This document shows, piece after piece, positions 9,949 to 19,348 of a DNA stretch of 64,000 bases. The notes beneath the pieces were generated by a model. The model was given only the letters and a program-made list of their open reading frames with translations. It was not told the origin of the DNA and did no database searches. The stretch lies in the NCBI GenBank assembly GCA_001599815.1, contig BCIA01000006.1, positions 3,412,961 to 3,476,960 on the forward strand. Reading direction: 5' to 3'. The first letter of the stretch is position 1, and each line of letters starts with the position of its first letter. A program made the translations under genes and the position numbers. The DNA is from Furcasterigmium furcatum (lineage: Eukaryota; Ascomycota; Sordariomycetes; Glomerellales; Plectosphaerellaceae).

Positions 9949-10212
9949 TTATATATGTAAGGGATTCAGAGGAGACGGGAAGCACGCCCAATAATCATTA
10001 AGGCCAATTAATTTGTATACAAAGGAGGGCGCCCGCGGTCGCATCTCAAGTCGTTGAGGGCTGACCCTCCCATAAGCGGCCTTGAGCAGCTCAGCAACGT
10101 AATGCTTCGTACTCGAGCTGTCCACCAGCGAACAGTCCAGCCCGGAGCCGACAGAGGCGCTCGCTGCAGTCAGCGCTTGAGTTGCATGCGCGTGCTTGTC
10201 GGGGTTGGCCAT
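9949..10212 (-). CDS. Possible small protein (87 residues), unrecognised
   Basis: A frame from the ATG at 10212 reads 'MANPDKHAHATQALTAASA' and continues with coding-like third-position bias for about 55 codons, then becomes AT-richer. An in-frame ATG at 10293 would add 27 residues. It has no recognised domain, signal peptide or membrane segment. It sits between the dehydratase and activator genes on the same strand. The loss of bias toward the end could mean an unseen intron, or that it is not a gene. Confidence 0.25.
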   Translation of the reverse strand: MANPDKHAHATQALTAASASVGSGLDCSLVDSSSTKHYVAELLKAAYGRVSPQRLEMRPRAPSFVYKLIGLNDYWACFPSPLNPLHI

Positions 10213-10441
10213 ATATGCGGCCGGGGGTGGTGTGGTTGAATGTAACAAAAGGGGCCACCAGTCAGACAGGCACGCTCGCAACTTAGACCCCATCTTCGTC
10301 AAACAAGACGATAGCCAGGTCTGGCGGCAAGTCGCTCAGCACCCCGAGATGCTTCATGAAATCAGGCGGGTTAGCTGACCTGTGGCTCAGTGAGGGTCAG
10401 CGGTGTCACCTAAGCGGGGGATATGTATGTGTTGCGTGAGC

Positions 10442-12484
10442 TCACCAGTCAGCAGAGTCAAGGTCAGCCAGACTCTGGAACAAGCAGTCCTCGTCCATAT
10501 CGTTCGGTATGGAGACGTCCATCAAAGGATCAAACGCCATGTCCTCGGCAACCATGGGCAAAGCGTGTGCTCCTGCTGCCGGTGGAATGTCTGCACATTG
10601 CTGCCGTGAGCGGCTCATCTCGGCAAACGAGCTCCGTAACGTCTGGAGTTCCTTGTGTACGCTCGGAAGATGCCTTTGAAACTTCATCCGACAATCCAGC
10701 GAGAGATCGATGATGTGGAAGTAAATGTTGTGCAACGGGGGCGCCGAGTAGATCGGACCCAGCGCCATGTGGCTATGCACCATGCTGCCGACCCGCCGTA
10801 GGTGGCCGCTCGGGTCCGCATCACGGAGGTCAGAACATGCGCCAGCGAGCTCTATTTGCCTGGCTTTCAAAGCCTCCTGGACTGCGATCGATAGGAAGTG
10901 GACGTTGAGGATCTGGGGTGGGAGCGGCGTGGACATGGTGTCCGGGTGCAGCGCCTCCAGACGCGCGATGCACTCCCCCAAAGTCTGGCTCAGGCGTACG
11001 AACTGTGTCTCATCCGAGTCTCCAAGCCATGAAAGCTGATTGAGGATGCCTGCGAGCTCGACCAGGTGGTTGCACGTACTCAAGACATGGGAGGGCGCCT
11101 GTCGTGCTGGTGGCGCAAAACCGTCCAACAGGCCCTTTGGTTGCCACGACTCCCATTCCTCGATTCCCCCTGTTGAAAGGAAGCCGGTGTTTTCCATGTC
11201 ATATTTCGTGAAGTAAGGGCGGATACCCAGCCAGCTGGCCACCAGTGAGTCGAGGGCGATGCAGCAGAGGGTTGTTCGCCTGACACCATCGTCTACGCTT
11301 GCCTTTCCGTTTTGGAAGGGAGACGGCACCAGTGAGGTAAGGCAGTAAACGGCACGGCCAACGGCAGCCCACGCTGCTTTGGGCTTATTTTCTTGGATTC
11401 GCGTGAGTGCGAGGATGTTCAGGGCCCGTACATGGCCCAGGTCGTGAGTCTCAGCGTCGTCTGGGAAGAAGCCGAGGGTGTTGTTGAGCAGGGATCCCGG
11501 CTGGCAGTGCACGCTGGTGCTTGAAGGATCCAAGGAGGGAACAAACGGTGAAACGAAAGTGAGGACGGCCGAAAGGAAGGCCAGGTCACCCTGAGAGATG
11601 TCCTCTGGTATCGTAGAGGAGCCGCTCTCATGACTTGCCAGCACATGGGCGCAGCGCAGTAGATCGTGCTTCTGGGACATGGGAAGCCAGCAGTGATGGT
11701 TCATGAAGTACAGATCGAGTAGCTGAGACCAGTTATATGGCAGGATGAGGCTCGCTACCGGGGTCGGTGCGGACTGCATGGGGTATTCGGGCGCGCTCGC
11801 AATATGGACGCCCATCCCTATCGGGGGAGCAGAGACTGTCGTCGGTTGTGGTGTCGACACCGTGTTCATGGGGCTCAGCGGGAACACGCCGCCCGCTTCT
11901 GTCGAGTCCTGAGCGTTGATGATCCTGGAAGCCGTGTCCAAGGCCTGCAGAGCCGTTCTGTCGAATGGACCAGAAGCCTCTCCCTCATCCTGATCGTCTC
12001 CTGTCTCGGAACTGGCGAGGATCTGTTCAGTCTGCCTCAACACGGCGCTCTTCCGCGAGCATTCGATCAAAGCCTCGACGCCCCCTGCCGCCCAGGCGGT
12101 CTGCCGCATCAGGGAGAACTCCGGGAACATCTCCTCGCCGTTCAGCAGGGACGACAGCCACGACTCGCTCCCGTCGATGGTGCTGAAGACGAGGCCTAGC
12201 ATGGTCTCCAAGGCGCGCACGTAGCCGGGCCTCAGGCCGCGCTTCTTGGAAGGATTGTAACTGCAACGGCGCCCAGCCCGGGAGCACTGCAAGCAGGTCG
12301 GCTGTCGGCCGTCGCAGCGGTCCTTTCGTTTTCGACACTCGGTGCAGGCCATGGTCACCCGGACCCGTGTCCTGTTGCGCCCCGTGTCATCTGAGTCGTC
12401 GAATTCGGGCCGGGCTCGCTTGCCTTGTGTTCTCGTCTGCCTCTGAGACCGGCGAGCAGCCTCCGCCCCTTGATCCGGCATCAT
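10442..12484 (-). CDS. qutA: Zn2Cys6 transcriptional activator, QutA/QA-1F-like
   Basis: I take the ATG at 12484 (680 residues). The frame stays open to an ATG at 12706, but those 74 extra residues look like untranslated sequence. The binuclear zinc cluster has Cys at about residues 47, 50, 57, 64, 67 and 74 (C-x2-C-x6-C-x6-C-x2-C-x6-C) preceded by basic residues. It is followed by 'KKRGLRPGYVRALE', the linker motif of quinate-activator-type regulators. A fungal-specific middle domain follows, and the acidic C-terminus 'DMDEDCLFQSLADLDSADW' suits an activation region. It should activate the cluster when quinate is present. It is divergent from the QUTR-type repressor gene (487 bp between starts), an arrangement known for qa-1F and qa-1S. 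The exact ortholog assignment is inferred mainly from context. Confidence 0.85.
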   Translation of the reverse strand: MMPDQGAEAARRSQRQTRTQGKRARPEFDDSDDTGRNRTRVRVTMACTECRKRKDRCDGRQPTCLQCSRAGRRCSYNPSKKRGLRPGYVRALETMLGLVFSTIDGSESWLSSLLNGEEMFPEFSLMRQTAWAAGGVEALIECSRKSAVLRQTEQILASSETGDDQDEGEASGPFDRTALQALDTASRIINAQDSTEAGGVFPLSPMNTVSTPQPTTVSAPPIGMGVHIASAPEYPMQSAPTPVASLILPYNWSQLLDLYFMNHHCWLPMSQKHDLLRCAHVLASHESGSSTIPEDISQGDLAFLSAVLTFVSPFVPSLDPSSTSVHCQPGSLLNNTLGFFPDDAETHDLGHVRALNILALTRIQENKPKAAWAAVGRAVYCLTSLVPSPFQNGKASVDDGVRRTTLCCIALDSLVASWLGIRPYFTKYDMENTGFLSTGGIEEWESWQPKGLLDGFAPPARQAPSHVLSTCNHLVELAGILNQLSWLGDSDETQFVRLSQTLGECIARLEALHPDTMSTPLPPQILNVHFLSIAVQEALKARQIELAGACSDLRDADPSGHLRRVGSMVHSHMALGPIYSAPPLHNIYFHIIDLSLDCRMKFQRHLPSVHKELQTLRSSFAEMSRSRQQCADIPPAAGAHALPMVAEDMAFDPLMDVSIPNDMDEDCLFQSLADLDSADW

Positions 12485-12970
12485 GGTTGTACCCGAGTCG
12501 GGGTTGCGTCCTGCTCGACCGCCGATTGTGCCCAGGCAGCTTTGGCGGACGGGTCGAGCACCGTCGGTCTGCACGAGGATGACTGGACGCCGAGCTGAGG
12601 TCGACACATGTGTCGCCAAACCAAAACAATACTTTGCAATGAGGCCGAAGAGTGAGTGGCAGATCGTAGGAATGGTGATCCTCACTCCTCCTCCAACCCC
12701 GGGCATAAGCCGGACGGCGAGAAAGCCGGAGCCAGTAGGTCGCCAGCGAGGCGGAAGAAACCTTTGCCGGGTGCTTTTCCCTTCTCGTTAGCCTACTGGA
12801 CAGACCAGAGTCTGGTTTAACCAAGTTCGGCCGGGGGATCTCATCTCTCCCTACTGACGTTATTGTGTTAGTAGTCTCGTCGTCGAGGTCAACTACCGCT
12901 CATTCTACTGCGTCGCTCTGCCATAAACCCCATCTCATGATCGCCCCAGGGGCGCTTGTTCTTCGGCATC
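12485..12970. promoter_or_regulatory. Divergent promoter between activator and repressor
   Basis: These 486 bp separate the start codons of the two regulators and must hold both promoters. A weak open frame extends from the activator side to 12706 but lacks coding character. No perfect QA-1F-type palindrome was found. Confidence 0.45.
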
Positions 12971-15490
12971 ATGTCGTCGAAGACTCGGTCTCCAGCGCCC
13001 AGCGCCGTCACCGCAAACGTGCGCGCCACGTCGGTGCGGCCGTACCGGCCTAGCATCACGTCTCCTAGACGCAAGTACGACGCCGACGCATCCATCGCCT
13101 TACTGGGAATACGAGGAACCGGCCTGTCGACCCTCGCAGTCATGGCCGCAAGTGCCCTGGGCTTCCGCCTCATCGACGCCGACCAGCATTTCTTCCTCGC
13201 AACCCGCCTCCCTCGCGCCGAGTACAGGGCGACGCATGGAGATGTCAAGTATCGAAGCGAGGAGATGAGCCTGATGCGATCAATGCTGAGCAACGCGTCC
13301 CGACACGTTATCGTCTGTGGCCCTGGGGCCGTCGAGGCCACCGGCCAGGACCTTCTGGCACAGTTTGCCCAGTCGCACCCTGTCATTTATGTCACGAGGA
13401 ATGCAACGGACATCCAGCAGCATCTCGGGGTGTATGATGCAGAGAGGATATCGACCCTGCTGCTCCAGTGCGCCCCGATCTTCAGGTCACTGTCTGCGTT
13501 CGAGTTCCACAACCTCTCCGACCTCGCGGGCCGAGACATGGGAGAGACACATGCCTCCCATCAGTCCTCGCCCAGGTCTCTCGCCCTGAAACGCGTTGAG
13601 CATGATTTCTTGTATCTGCTCCGCTTCATTACGGAGAAGAAAAGGGGAGCAGCAGGTCCCGACGTCCAGCACCTGACCCAGCCGGCTCCTCTCAGGACGC
13701 GTCCCTACACGTATGCGTTGTCGCTTCCAATCTCCGTGCCCGAGGCGTTCCTATCGGAGATCTCGGAGGTTGATGTCATCTCGGACGCCGTTGAACTAAA
13801 CTTGGCATGGTCGGTGGTGTCCTCGGAGACGCCACCGGCGCTGAGCATCTCGACCGCCGACTACATCACCCGCCAGTACTATGCAGTTCGGAGAAATGTC
13901 CGGCTGCCAGTCATCTTCAACCTCCAGCTTGCACGGTCAGACGACTTACCGGTGACAAGAAAGGAGATGGAATGCTATTTTGAGGTCCTGCACCACGGAC
14001 TCCGTCTGGGTGTCGAGTTCTTGACGGTGAACCTCGCGTTTGACGACGACCTGATCCGCGATCTGGTGGCAGAAAAGGGGGCAACCAGTGTTATTGCTCA
14101 GCAGAGCTGCTTCCCAGGCGAGCAGCAGCCTTCTTGGGACGATCCGGAGTGGCCACGCGCGATCCGGCGGGCCGAGAGCCTCGACGCCGACATGGTACGA
14201 CTTTGTCGCCCTGCGGCGTCACATGCTGACAACATCGCGGTTCGACACTTCTTGGACCAGGTCAACGATAATGGAGAGTTTGGCATACCCGTCATGGCCT
14301 ATAATACAGGCCATGCCGGGCGCATGTCGCGATATCTCAACCCCACGCTCAGTCCAGTCACCTGCGATCTCGCCAGGGCCCGTCTGCTGGAAGATCAGAA
14401 CTCTCACCTCCTAACGGCAAAGGAGGCTCAGGTAGCGCTGTATGCCTCTCTGATGCTGGATTCGATGTACTTCGGCATCTACGGTCGGAGCGTTGCCCTC
14501 AGTCTCTCGCCCGACATGCACAATCAGGCCTTCCGGTTTGGCGGCATGCCTCACGAGTACCGGGTTTTCCAGCATGATTCTCTCGACGACCTCCGGCGCC
14601 TGATCAGAGACCCTTGCTTCGGCGGCATGAGTATCACGGCCCCGTTCAAGAGCGAAGTCATCACGCTCGTGGACTCGCTCAGCCCTGAGGCGCAGGCCAT
14701 TGGCGCAGTGAACACGGTGATTCCGCTGCGATCGGCCGGCGGCGGTCCGCAGCCAGGTCCAGCAAGCGCGGTGTATGGAGAGAACACGGACTGGAGAGGC
14801 ATCGATACCTGCGTTCGTCAGAACCTGTCGCCCATCAACGCTGTCAAACGACGGACCACGGCTCTCGTGGTGGGCGCCGGCGGAATGGCGCGGGCGGCGA
14901 CATACGCCCTCATCCGGATGGGCGTCCGGCAGATCGCCGTCCATAACCGCACCAAAGAAAGGGCACAGGCTTTGGCCAAGCAGTTCCAAGAGAGTAGCAT
15001 CTTTGGTGACGGCGATGCCGGGCGATCCTCGCGCGAGGGCAGCGTCGAGGCCGGGCGAACCGCGCCGGGCATCAGGATCGTTGCTGAGAAGAGTGACCCA
15101 TGGCCAGAGGACATGGCGTATCCGACAATCGTCATATCTTGTGTGCCCACAAAGGATGTGGATGGTCAAGCGTGCCCAGATACGAGTCTGCCGGCGGCCT
15201 GGTTGGCGAGCCCGACCGGAGGCGTGGTGATCGAGGTAGGTCATCCAATCGTCCCACGAAGCTGCGCACGGCGTCTAACAAGTCCCTAGCTGTCGTACAC
15301 ACCGCTCGAAACGCATTTGTTGAGGCAAGTTCGGGCCATGGACGAACGGGGCTGGATTGCTGTCGACGGCTTACAGGTGCTGCCAGAGCAGGGCAAGATG
15401 CAATTTGAGCTCTTCACAAACAGGAGAGCTCCGATCCGAGTAATGAGAAAGGCTGTAGTGGAAGGGTACAGGCGGAGAGGGATGGTCTGA
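12971..15490 (+). CDS. qutR: Quinate pathway repressor, QUTR/QA-1S type (AROM-like pseudoenzyme)
   Basis: Exons 12971-15235 and 15290-15490 are split by a 54-nt intron (GTAGGT, CTAACA, CCTAG) and encode 821 residues. Upstream of 12971 the frame reaches only a TTG. Three domains match the last three of AROM: shikimate-kinase-like (about 40-200), type I dehydroquinase-like (about 235-485) and shikimate-dehydrogenase-like (about 500-821). The P-loop reads 'GIRGTGLST', so the nucleotide-binding Lys is Leu. In the dehydroquinase part the usual catalytic His region reads 'VIAQQSCF' and the Schiff-base Lys is Arg (about 410, 'ADMVRLCR'). The dehydrogenase part keeps Lys ('ITAPFKSE') and 'ENTDWRGI'. 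This matches the known repressor, which binds pathway intermediates and restrains the activator. Known homologs are about 900 residues, so this one looks shorter. Confidence 0.93.
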
Positions 15491-15779
15491 ACGGCTACAG
15501 ATAGATACCACGAATACCAATATACAAGACTTTACCTTGGCCGTTCAGTGTCTACATGGTCCTCAGTGGCCGATACGGCAGAAGCCGAAACCAGTTACCC
15601 ATTGAGATATCAGGCAACGCAGGCCGGGCCAGACCAGGCGGCGGATGTCTTTTCCGCCCGGGCCGAGGAGAGGGTGCTCCGCTGAAGGCAGCATACAAAA
15701 TACGTGAGCCCCCTGATACTGGGTTTGCCCGGGTCTGTAAGGATTTACACGCTGAAGCTGTCTATTGGATACGGCCACC

Positions 15780-16760
15780 ATGGGGATTCACAGCAGCAGC
15801 ACACACACCTCCCGTCTCTCGGACCCCCTTCTCTCAACCTCAGCTGACGTCCGCGATGAGCGGAGAACGAGTCCAATGTCTCCTCAAAGCTACTTCATCT
15901 TCGGCCATAACATCGCCCACTCGCTGTCGCCGACCCTCCACAACGCAGGGTTCCGCGAACTCGGCCTCCCCCACCAGTACTCGATCCACGAGAGCGAGGC
16001 CGTCGACGACACAGTGGAGGCCATCATGAAGCGTCCCGACTTCGCCGGCGCGTCAGTCACCTACCCGCACAAGCTGCAGATCGGCCGCCTCCTCGACTCG
16101 CAGACCCCCGCCGCCGAGAAGGTCGGGGCCGTCAACACCGTCGTCGCGAGGCACGTGCTGTCGCCTCTCGGCACGGGGACCACGCGTCACCTCGAGGGCG
16201 GCAACACGGACTGGCTTGGCATCAAGAGATGTGTCCTGAATAACAGCGGCACGCGCCGCCTCGAAGAATGCTCCGGTCTCGTCCTCGGGGCGGGAGGCGC
16301 TGCCCGCGCGGCTTGCTACGCGTTGCAGATGATCGGGGTGGCGAGGCTCATCATCGTCAACCGGACCCTCAGCAAGGGCGAAGAGATGGCGTCGCATTTC
16401 CCCGAAATCCCCAGCGTCGTCTTCGGCTCTCTCGAGGAGGCGGCGGTGATCTGGGACGGGAATCTGCCGCTCGGCGTCATTGTCGCGTGCGTGCCCGCGG
16501 ACGACCTCGGCGAGGAAGTGATTCCGGAGGCGCTGTTTGCTCAGGTTGATGAAGGAGTCCTGGTCGAGATGGCGTACCGGCCGCAGGTAACTGGCATGAT
16601 GAAGGTTGCGCAGAGGCGCCCTGGGTGGAAGATAAGCAGGGGAGTTGACGTCCTGGAGGAGCAAGCCTTTGAGCAGTTCGAATTGTGGACTGGGAAGCCG
16701 GCGCCTGTAGAGGTAATGCGGGAGGCTGTGAGTGTGAAGCTCGGGGGAAGCTCTGAGTAA
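15780..16760 (+). CDS. qutB: Quinate/shikimate dehydrogenase (QutB/QA-3 type)
   Basis: The start at 15780 sits in a strong CCACCATGG context; the frame upstream only reaches a TTG. The intronless gene encodes 326 residues, matching QutB (about 329). The substrate domain has 'GHNIAHSLSPTLHN' with intact SLSP, the catalytic Lys in 'ASVTYPHKLQIG' and the Asp in 'GNTDWLGI'. The cofactor domain has 'GAGGAARAACYAL' and 'IIVNRTLSKGEEM', the classical N-R-T loop. It should catalyse the first step, quinate to 3-dehydroquinate, or the shikimate to 3-dehydroshikimate entry reaction. Among the three paralogs it looks most like the canonical pathway enzyme and lies immediately 3' of the repressor gene, in the same direction. 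Confidence 0.9.
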   Translation: MGIHSSSTHTSRLSDPLLSTSADVRDERRTSPMSPQSYFIFGHNIAHSLSPTLHNAGFRELGLPHQYSIHESEAVDDTVEAIMKRPDFAGASVTYPHKLQIGRLLDSQTPAAEKVGAVNTVVARHVLSPLGTGTTRHLEGGNTDWLGIKRCVLNNSGTRRLEECSGLVLGAGGAARAACYALQMIGVARLIIVNRTLSKGEEMASHFPEIPSVVFGSLEEAAVIWDGNLPLGVIVACVPADDLGEEVIPEALFAQVDEGVLVEMAYRPQVTGMMKVAQRRPGWKISRGVDVLEEQAFEQFELWTGKPAPVEVMREAVSVKLGGSSE

Positions 16761-16962
16761 CCAAGGGTTTCATCATGTTCTCATTAATTCTACATCCCAT
16801 TGTCCTTGGTTTTGATGAGGTTGCCGACACCTCAGGATTGCGGAATGCCCTCCGGGGGGAATGATCAAGCCTGGAAGGTCAACAGCGCGAGTACATCCGG
16901 CGTCGCCCTTGACGAATATTGTCTTTATATATTTCATTATGAAACGCCTCTCTACTTGTCTC

Positions 16963-17725
16963 TTAAACGTCGAGCCCCTTGCCCTCGAGCCAGCTTTTGG
17001 CCTGCCAGTACAGCAGATCATGCTTCTCCAGGTTCTCTGTCCCGACATGTCGACGATGTCCCGGCATATCCAACAAAACCTTGACTCCCATGGTAACCTC
17101 CTGGAAGTACGCCAGATACCTATACCCTGGTGGGTACTTCATGGCTTTCTCCTCATCAACCCTGGGCATCCTGGCAGGGTTGGCTGGAATTATCTTATCC
17201 TTCTCGTACCAGTGGCGAACGAGACGAGCACCCCATCGGTCGTCAATCTTCTCAAAGAAGAAGCAGAATCGACAGTCGGCCTCGACATCAAACTCGATAC
17301 CGTCAACTATAAAACGTTGGGTAATTGTGGCTTTAAGCTTCGTGACCGCCAGCGTGCCCTCGGGGTTGATGTCGGTCGTGGTGCCGTGGCACCGGTGCAT
17401 GATAAAGGCGCCCTTGTCCATGCCGGCCTGAGACGCGGCGATGAAGTCGGTGAAGGGGACCCTTCCAGACCATGTGGTGTAGACAAACGCACCGGGATGG
17501 AAGATTGACCGGAAGTTTTCCCATTCGCAGGCATCCCTAGACAGGTAGTCCAGTCAGCACGGCGCGGCGCGGCGAAGAAAGGGGGCCACACGCTCACCTG
17601 TAGCACGGCCATCCTTCGGCTAATTCTCTCAACTTCAGTCGCTCAATCACCAGGTGATCCGGACCATTGTTCCGGATGGCGGAACTGGGCCTTGACCCTT
17701 CCGGCAGAGAGTGAAGGTCAGGCAT
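16963..17725 (-). CDS. SnoaL-like domain protein within the quinate cluster
   Basis: Exons 17725-17598 and 17536-16963, with a 61-nt intron (GTGAGC donor, CTGAC branch, TCTAG acceptor), give 233 residues. The splice joins 'AEGWPCY' to 'RDACEWENFRSIFHPGAF', giving an uninterrupted SnoaL-type alpha+beta barrel of about residues 35-180 ('YTTWSGRVPFTDFI', 'IMHRCHGTTTDI', 'RWGARLVRHWYEKDKIIP'). This fold hosts small dehydratases, isomerases and decarboxylases as well as non-enzymatic proteins. Its position, divergent from the 3-dehydroquinase gene, suggests a role in quinate or downstream aromatic metabolism. The reaction cannot be read from the sequence. A conserved His in 'MHRCHG' could be catalytic. 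It is not part of the classical qa or qut sets as I know them. Confidence 0.8.
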
Positions 17726-18193
17726 TGGATGATTGAAGGCTTAGGCCTGGCTTGCGGGCAGACTGAGCGAAGTTGAATGTTGGAGAGATTTGCTCTCAGC
17801 TTATGACTAGAAGAACAGCGACTGCTGAAGTCGGTGAATTTGAACAACCATGGGATAGATAACCCAACACATATCGGCGAGGTGGCTCCAGGTCCGGTCC
17901 GGCCGGGACCAAGGCCCGAGAATTGATCTTAACCGGGGTGGGTCCCGGACATGCCCGGCCGGCTGAGATCTTTGCCGCCCCGAAGGTCGCAAGGTATGCT
18001 GCCAGTGCGCCAGTTACCTTGTCCCTGCTATTGTCTCGATACGGCGATACATCGGGCACCGGAAAATCTGTCACTTTATATCTTGCGTTGTTCGTGTGCC
18101 ACTCTCTCTATTTGTGTTCGTACTAAGAGCTTCCCTTCACTGTGGTGCTATATACGGAATCCACCACACACACAACCCGCCACACCTGTCGCC
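17726..18193. promoter_or_regulatory. Divergent promoter, SnoaL-like gene / 3-dehydroquinase
   Basis: The 468 bp between start codons holds no gene. A GGGATAGATAACCC imperfect palindrome lies near 17852-17865. The last 60 bases before the dehydroquinase ATG are CA-rich, as in many fungal leaders. Confidence 0.4.
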
Positions 18194-18640
18194 ATGGTCA
18201 AGTCCATCCTTCTCATCAATGGTCCAAACCTCAACCTCCTAGGGACTCGTGAACCTCATATCTACGGCTACACCACCCTGTCCGAGCTCGAGACCCAGTC
18301 TGTCGAACGTGCAAAGGCACTGGGTGCCGATCTCCAGACATTCCAGTCCAACACCGAAGGCGCCATCGTCGAGCGAATCCATGCCGCCCGGGGCAATGTC
18401 GATGTCATCATTATCAACCCGGCGGGATACACGCACACGAGCGTTGCGATACGGGATGCCCTCGCCGGGGTCGACATCCCGTTCATCGAGTTGCACGTCA
18501 GCAACACCCACACGCGCGAAGCGTTCCGCCACCACAGCTATCTCAGCGATAAAGCTGTGGCTGTCATGATGGGCCTGGGGATTCATGGTTACGGCTATGC
18601 GATTGACCATGCAGTGAACAATGTCAAGGGGAAAGATTGA
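18194..18640 (+). CDS. qutE: Catabolic 3-dehydroquinase, type II
   Basis: The ATG at 18194 is in a strong GCCATGG context and opens a 148-residue intronless protein, the normal size for QutE and QA-2. Family motifs are in order: 'LLINGPNLNLLGTREPHIYG' with the active-site Arg and Tyr on the flexible lid, 'FQSNTEGAIVERIHAAR', 'IINPAGYTHTSVAIRDAL', and 'IELHVSNTHTREAFRHHSYL' with the catalytic His. It dehydrates 3-dehydroquinate to 3-dehydroshikimate as a dodecamer, keeping the catabolic flux separate from the type I domain of AROM. It is divergent from the SnoaL-like gene. Confidence 0.97.
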   Translation: MVKSILLINGPNLNLLGTREPHIYGYTTLSELETQSVERAKALGADLQTFQSNTEGAIVERIHAARGNVDVIIINPAGYTHTSVAIRDALAGVDIPFIELHVSNTHTREAFRHHSYLSDKAVAVMMGLGIHGYGYAIDHAVNNVKGKD

Positions 18641-19348
18641 TTGGTACGCGCGGAAGACTGTCTGAAGCGTCGGGCCAGGTCCTGCGATGCTACTAAGGTA
18701 CCGGTATGGTCATAAGTAGTACTGTAGCGGTGTACCTCTGAATTTATCTCGCCGTAAAAAGCGTCCATGCGGTCGTTTCCCCTTGCTTGGTGCAACACTA
18801 TGTTATCTCGTATGCATGGCAGAAGACCACCCTCGGGGCAGGACATCAAGCCCCTGATAAATCAATCCACGTCTGTGAGACAGACCTCCCACAACACTGC
18901 CATGTCCAACCTCAACCGCATGTCCCCGTTCAGGAGAGTGATCCGCTCATGTTTAGCATAAGCTCGTTGTCGTGGTTTGGCCTCTCAGGCGTCTGGGCCA
19001 AGGGCAGGTATCTCTCCAAGTTCCATCATGCGACCACTCCGCAGCTCTTCGTGTTTACTGGCGGAGGGTTTTAGCGAGCTTCTCAATGACCGCTTGAACA
19101 TGTCGATCTGACGTGGTGTCAACCCCAAGATGCTAGCAGAGCGGGAGTATCTTCAACCATGGATAGCTACTAGTGGATAAAAGCTTTAGCACCGTTACCC
19201 CCGAGCCGCGCTGATCATGTTTTGCTGAACAAGATGTACATCTGCTCATTTACACCAGCAACTATTAAGTTCAGTATCTCTTCGTCGTCAAATTATCGCA
19301 AATGAGAATTGATGCTCAAAGACGGGCACGGCACTTTCAGCCCTGGAC
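18641..19348. promoter_or_regulatory. Intergenic, promoter of the third dehydrogenase
   Basis: No supported coding sequence lies in these 708 bp. A GGATAA half-site with partial dyad symmetry occurs at 19175-19190, about 170 bases before the next ATG. Confidence 0.35.

Larger units (their letters stand above)
9579..10441. promoter_or_regulatory. Intergenic region with dehydratase promoter and a possible small frame
   Basis: The left part is the promoter of the dehydratase. It holds an inverted repeat and an overlapping direct repeat (listed separately). The right part contains a short open frame on the minus strand (9949-10212, listed separately with low confidence) and the 3' side of the activator gene. 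Confidence 0.4.

Noticed and set aside
12485..12706. N-terminal extension of the activator to the ATG at 12706
   Set aside because: The added 74 residues have no conserved character, and the basic region plus zinc cluster fit a start at 12484.
14411..15244. 277-codon minus-strand frame
   Set aside because: It is antisense to the repressor's dehydrogenase-like domain, which has clear motifs; the antisense has none.
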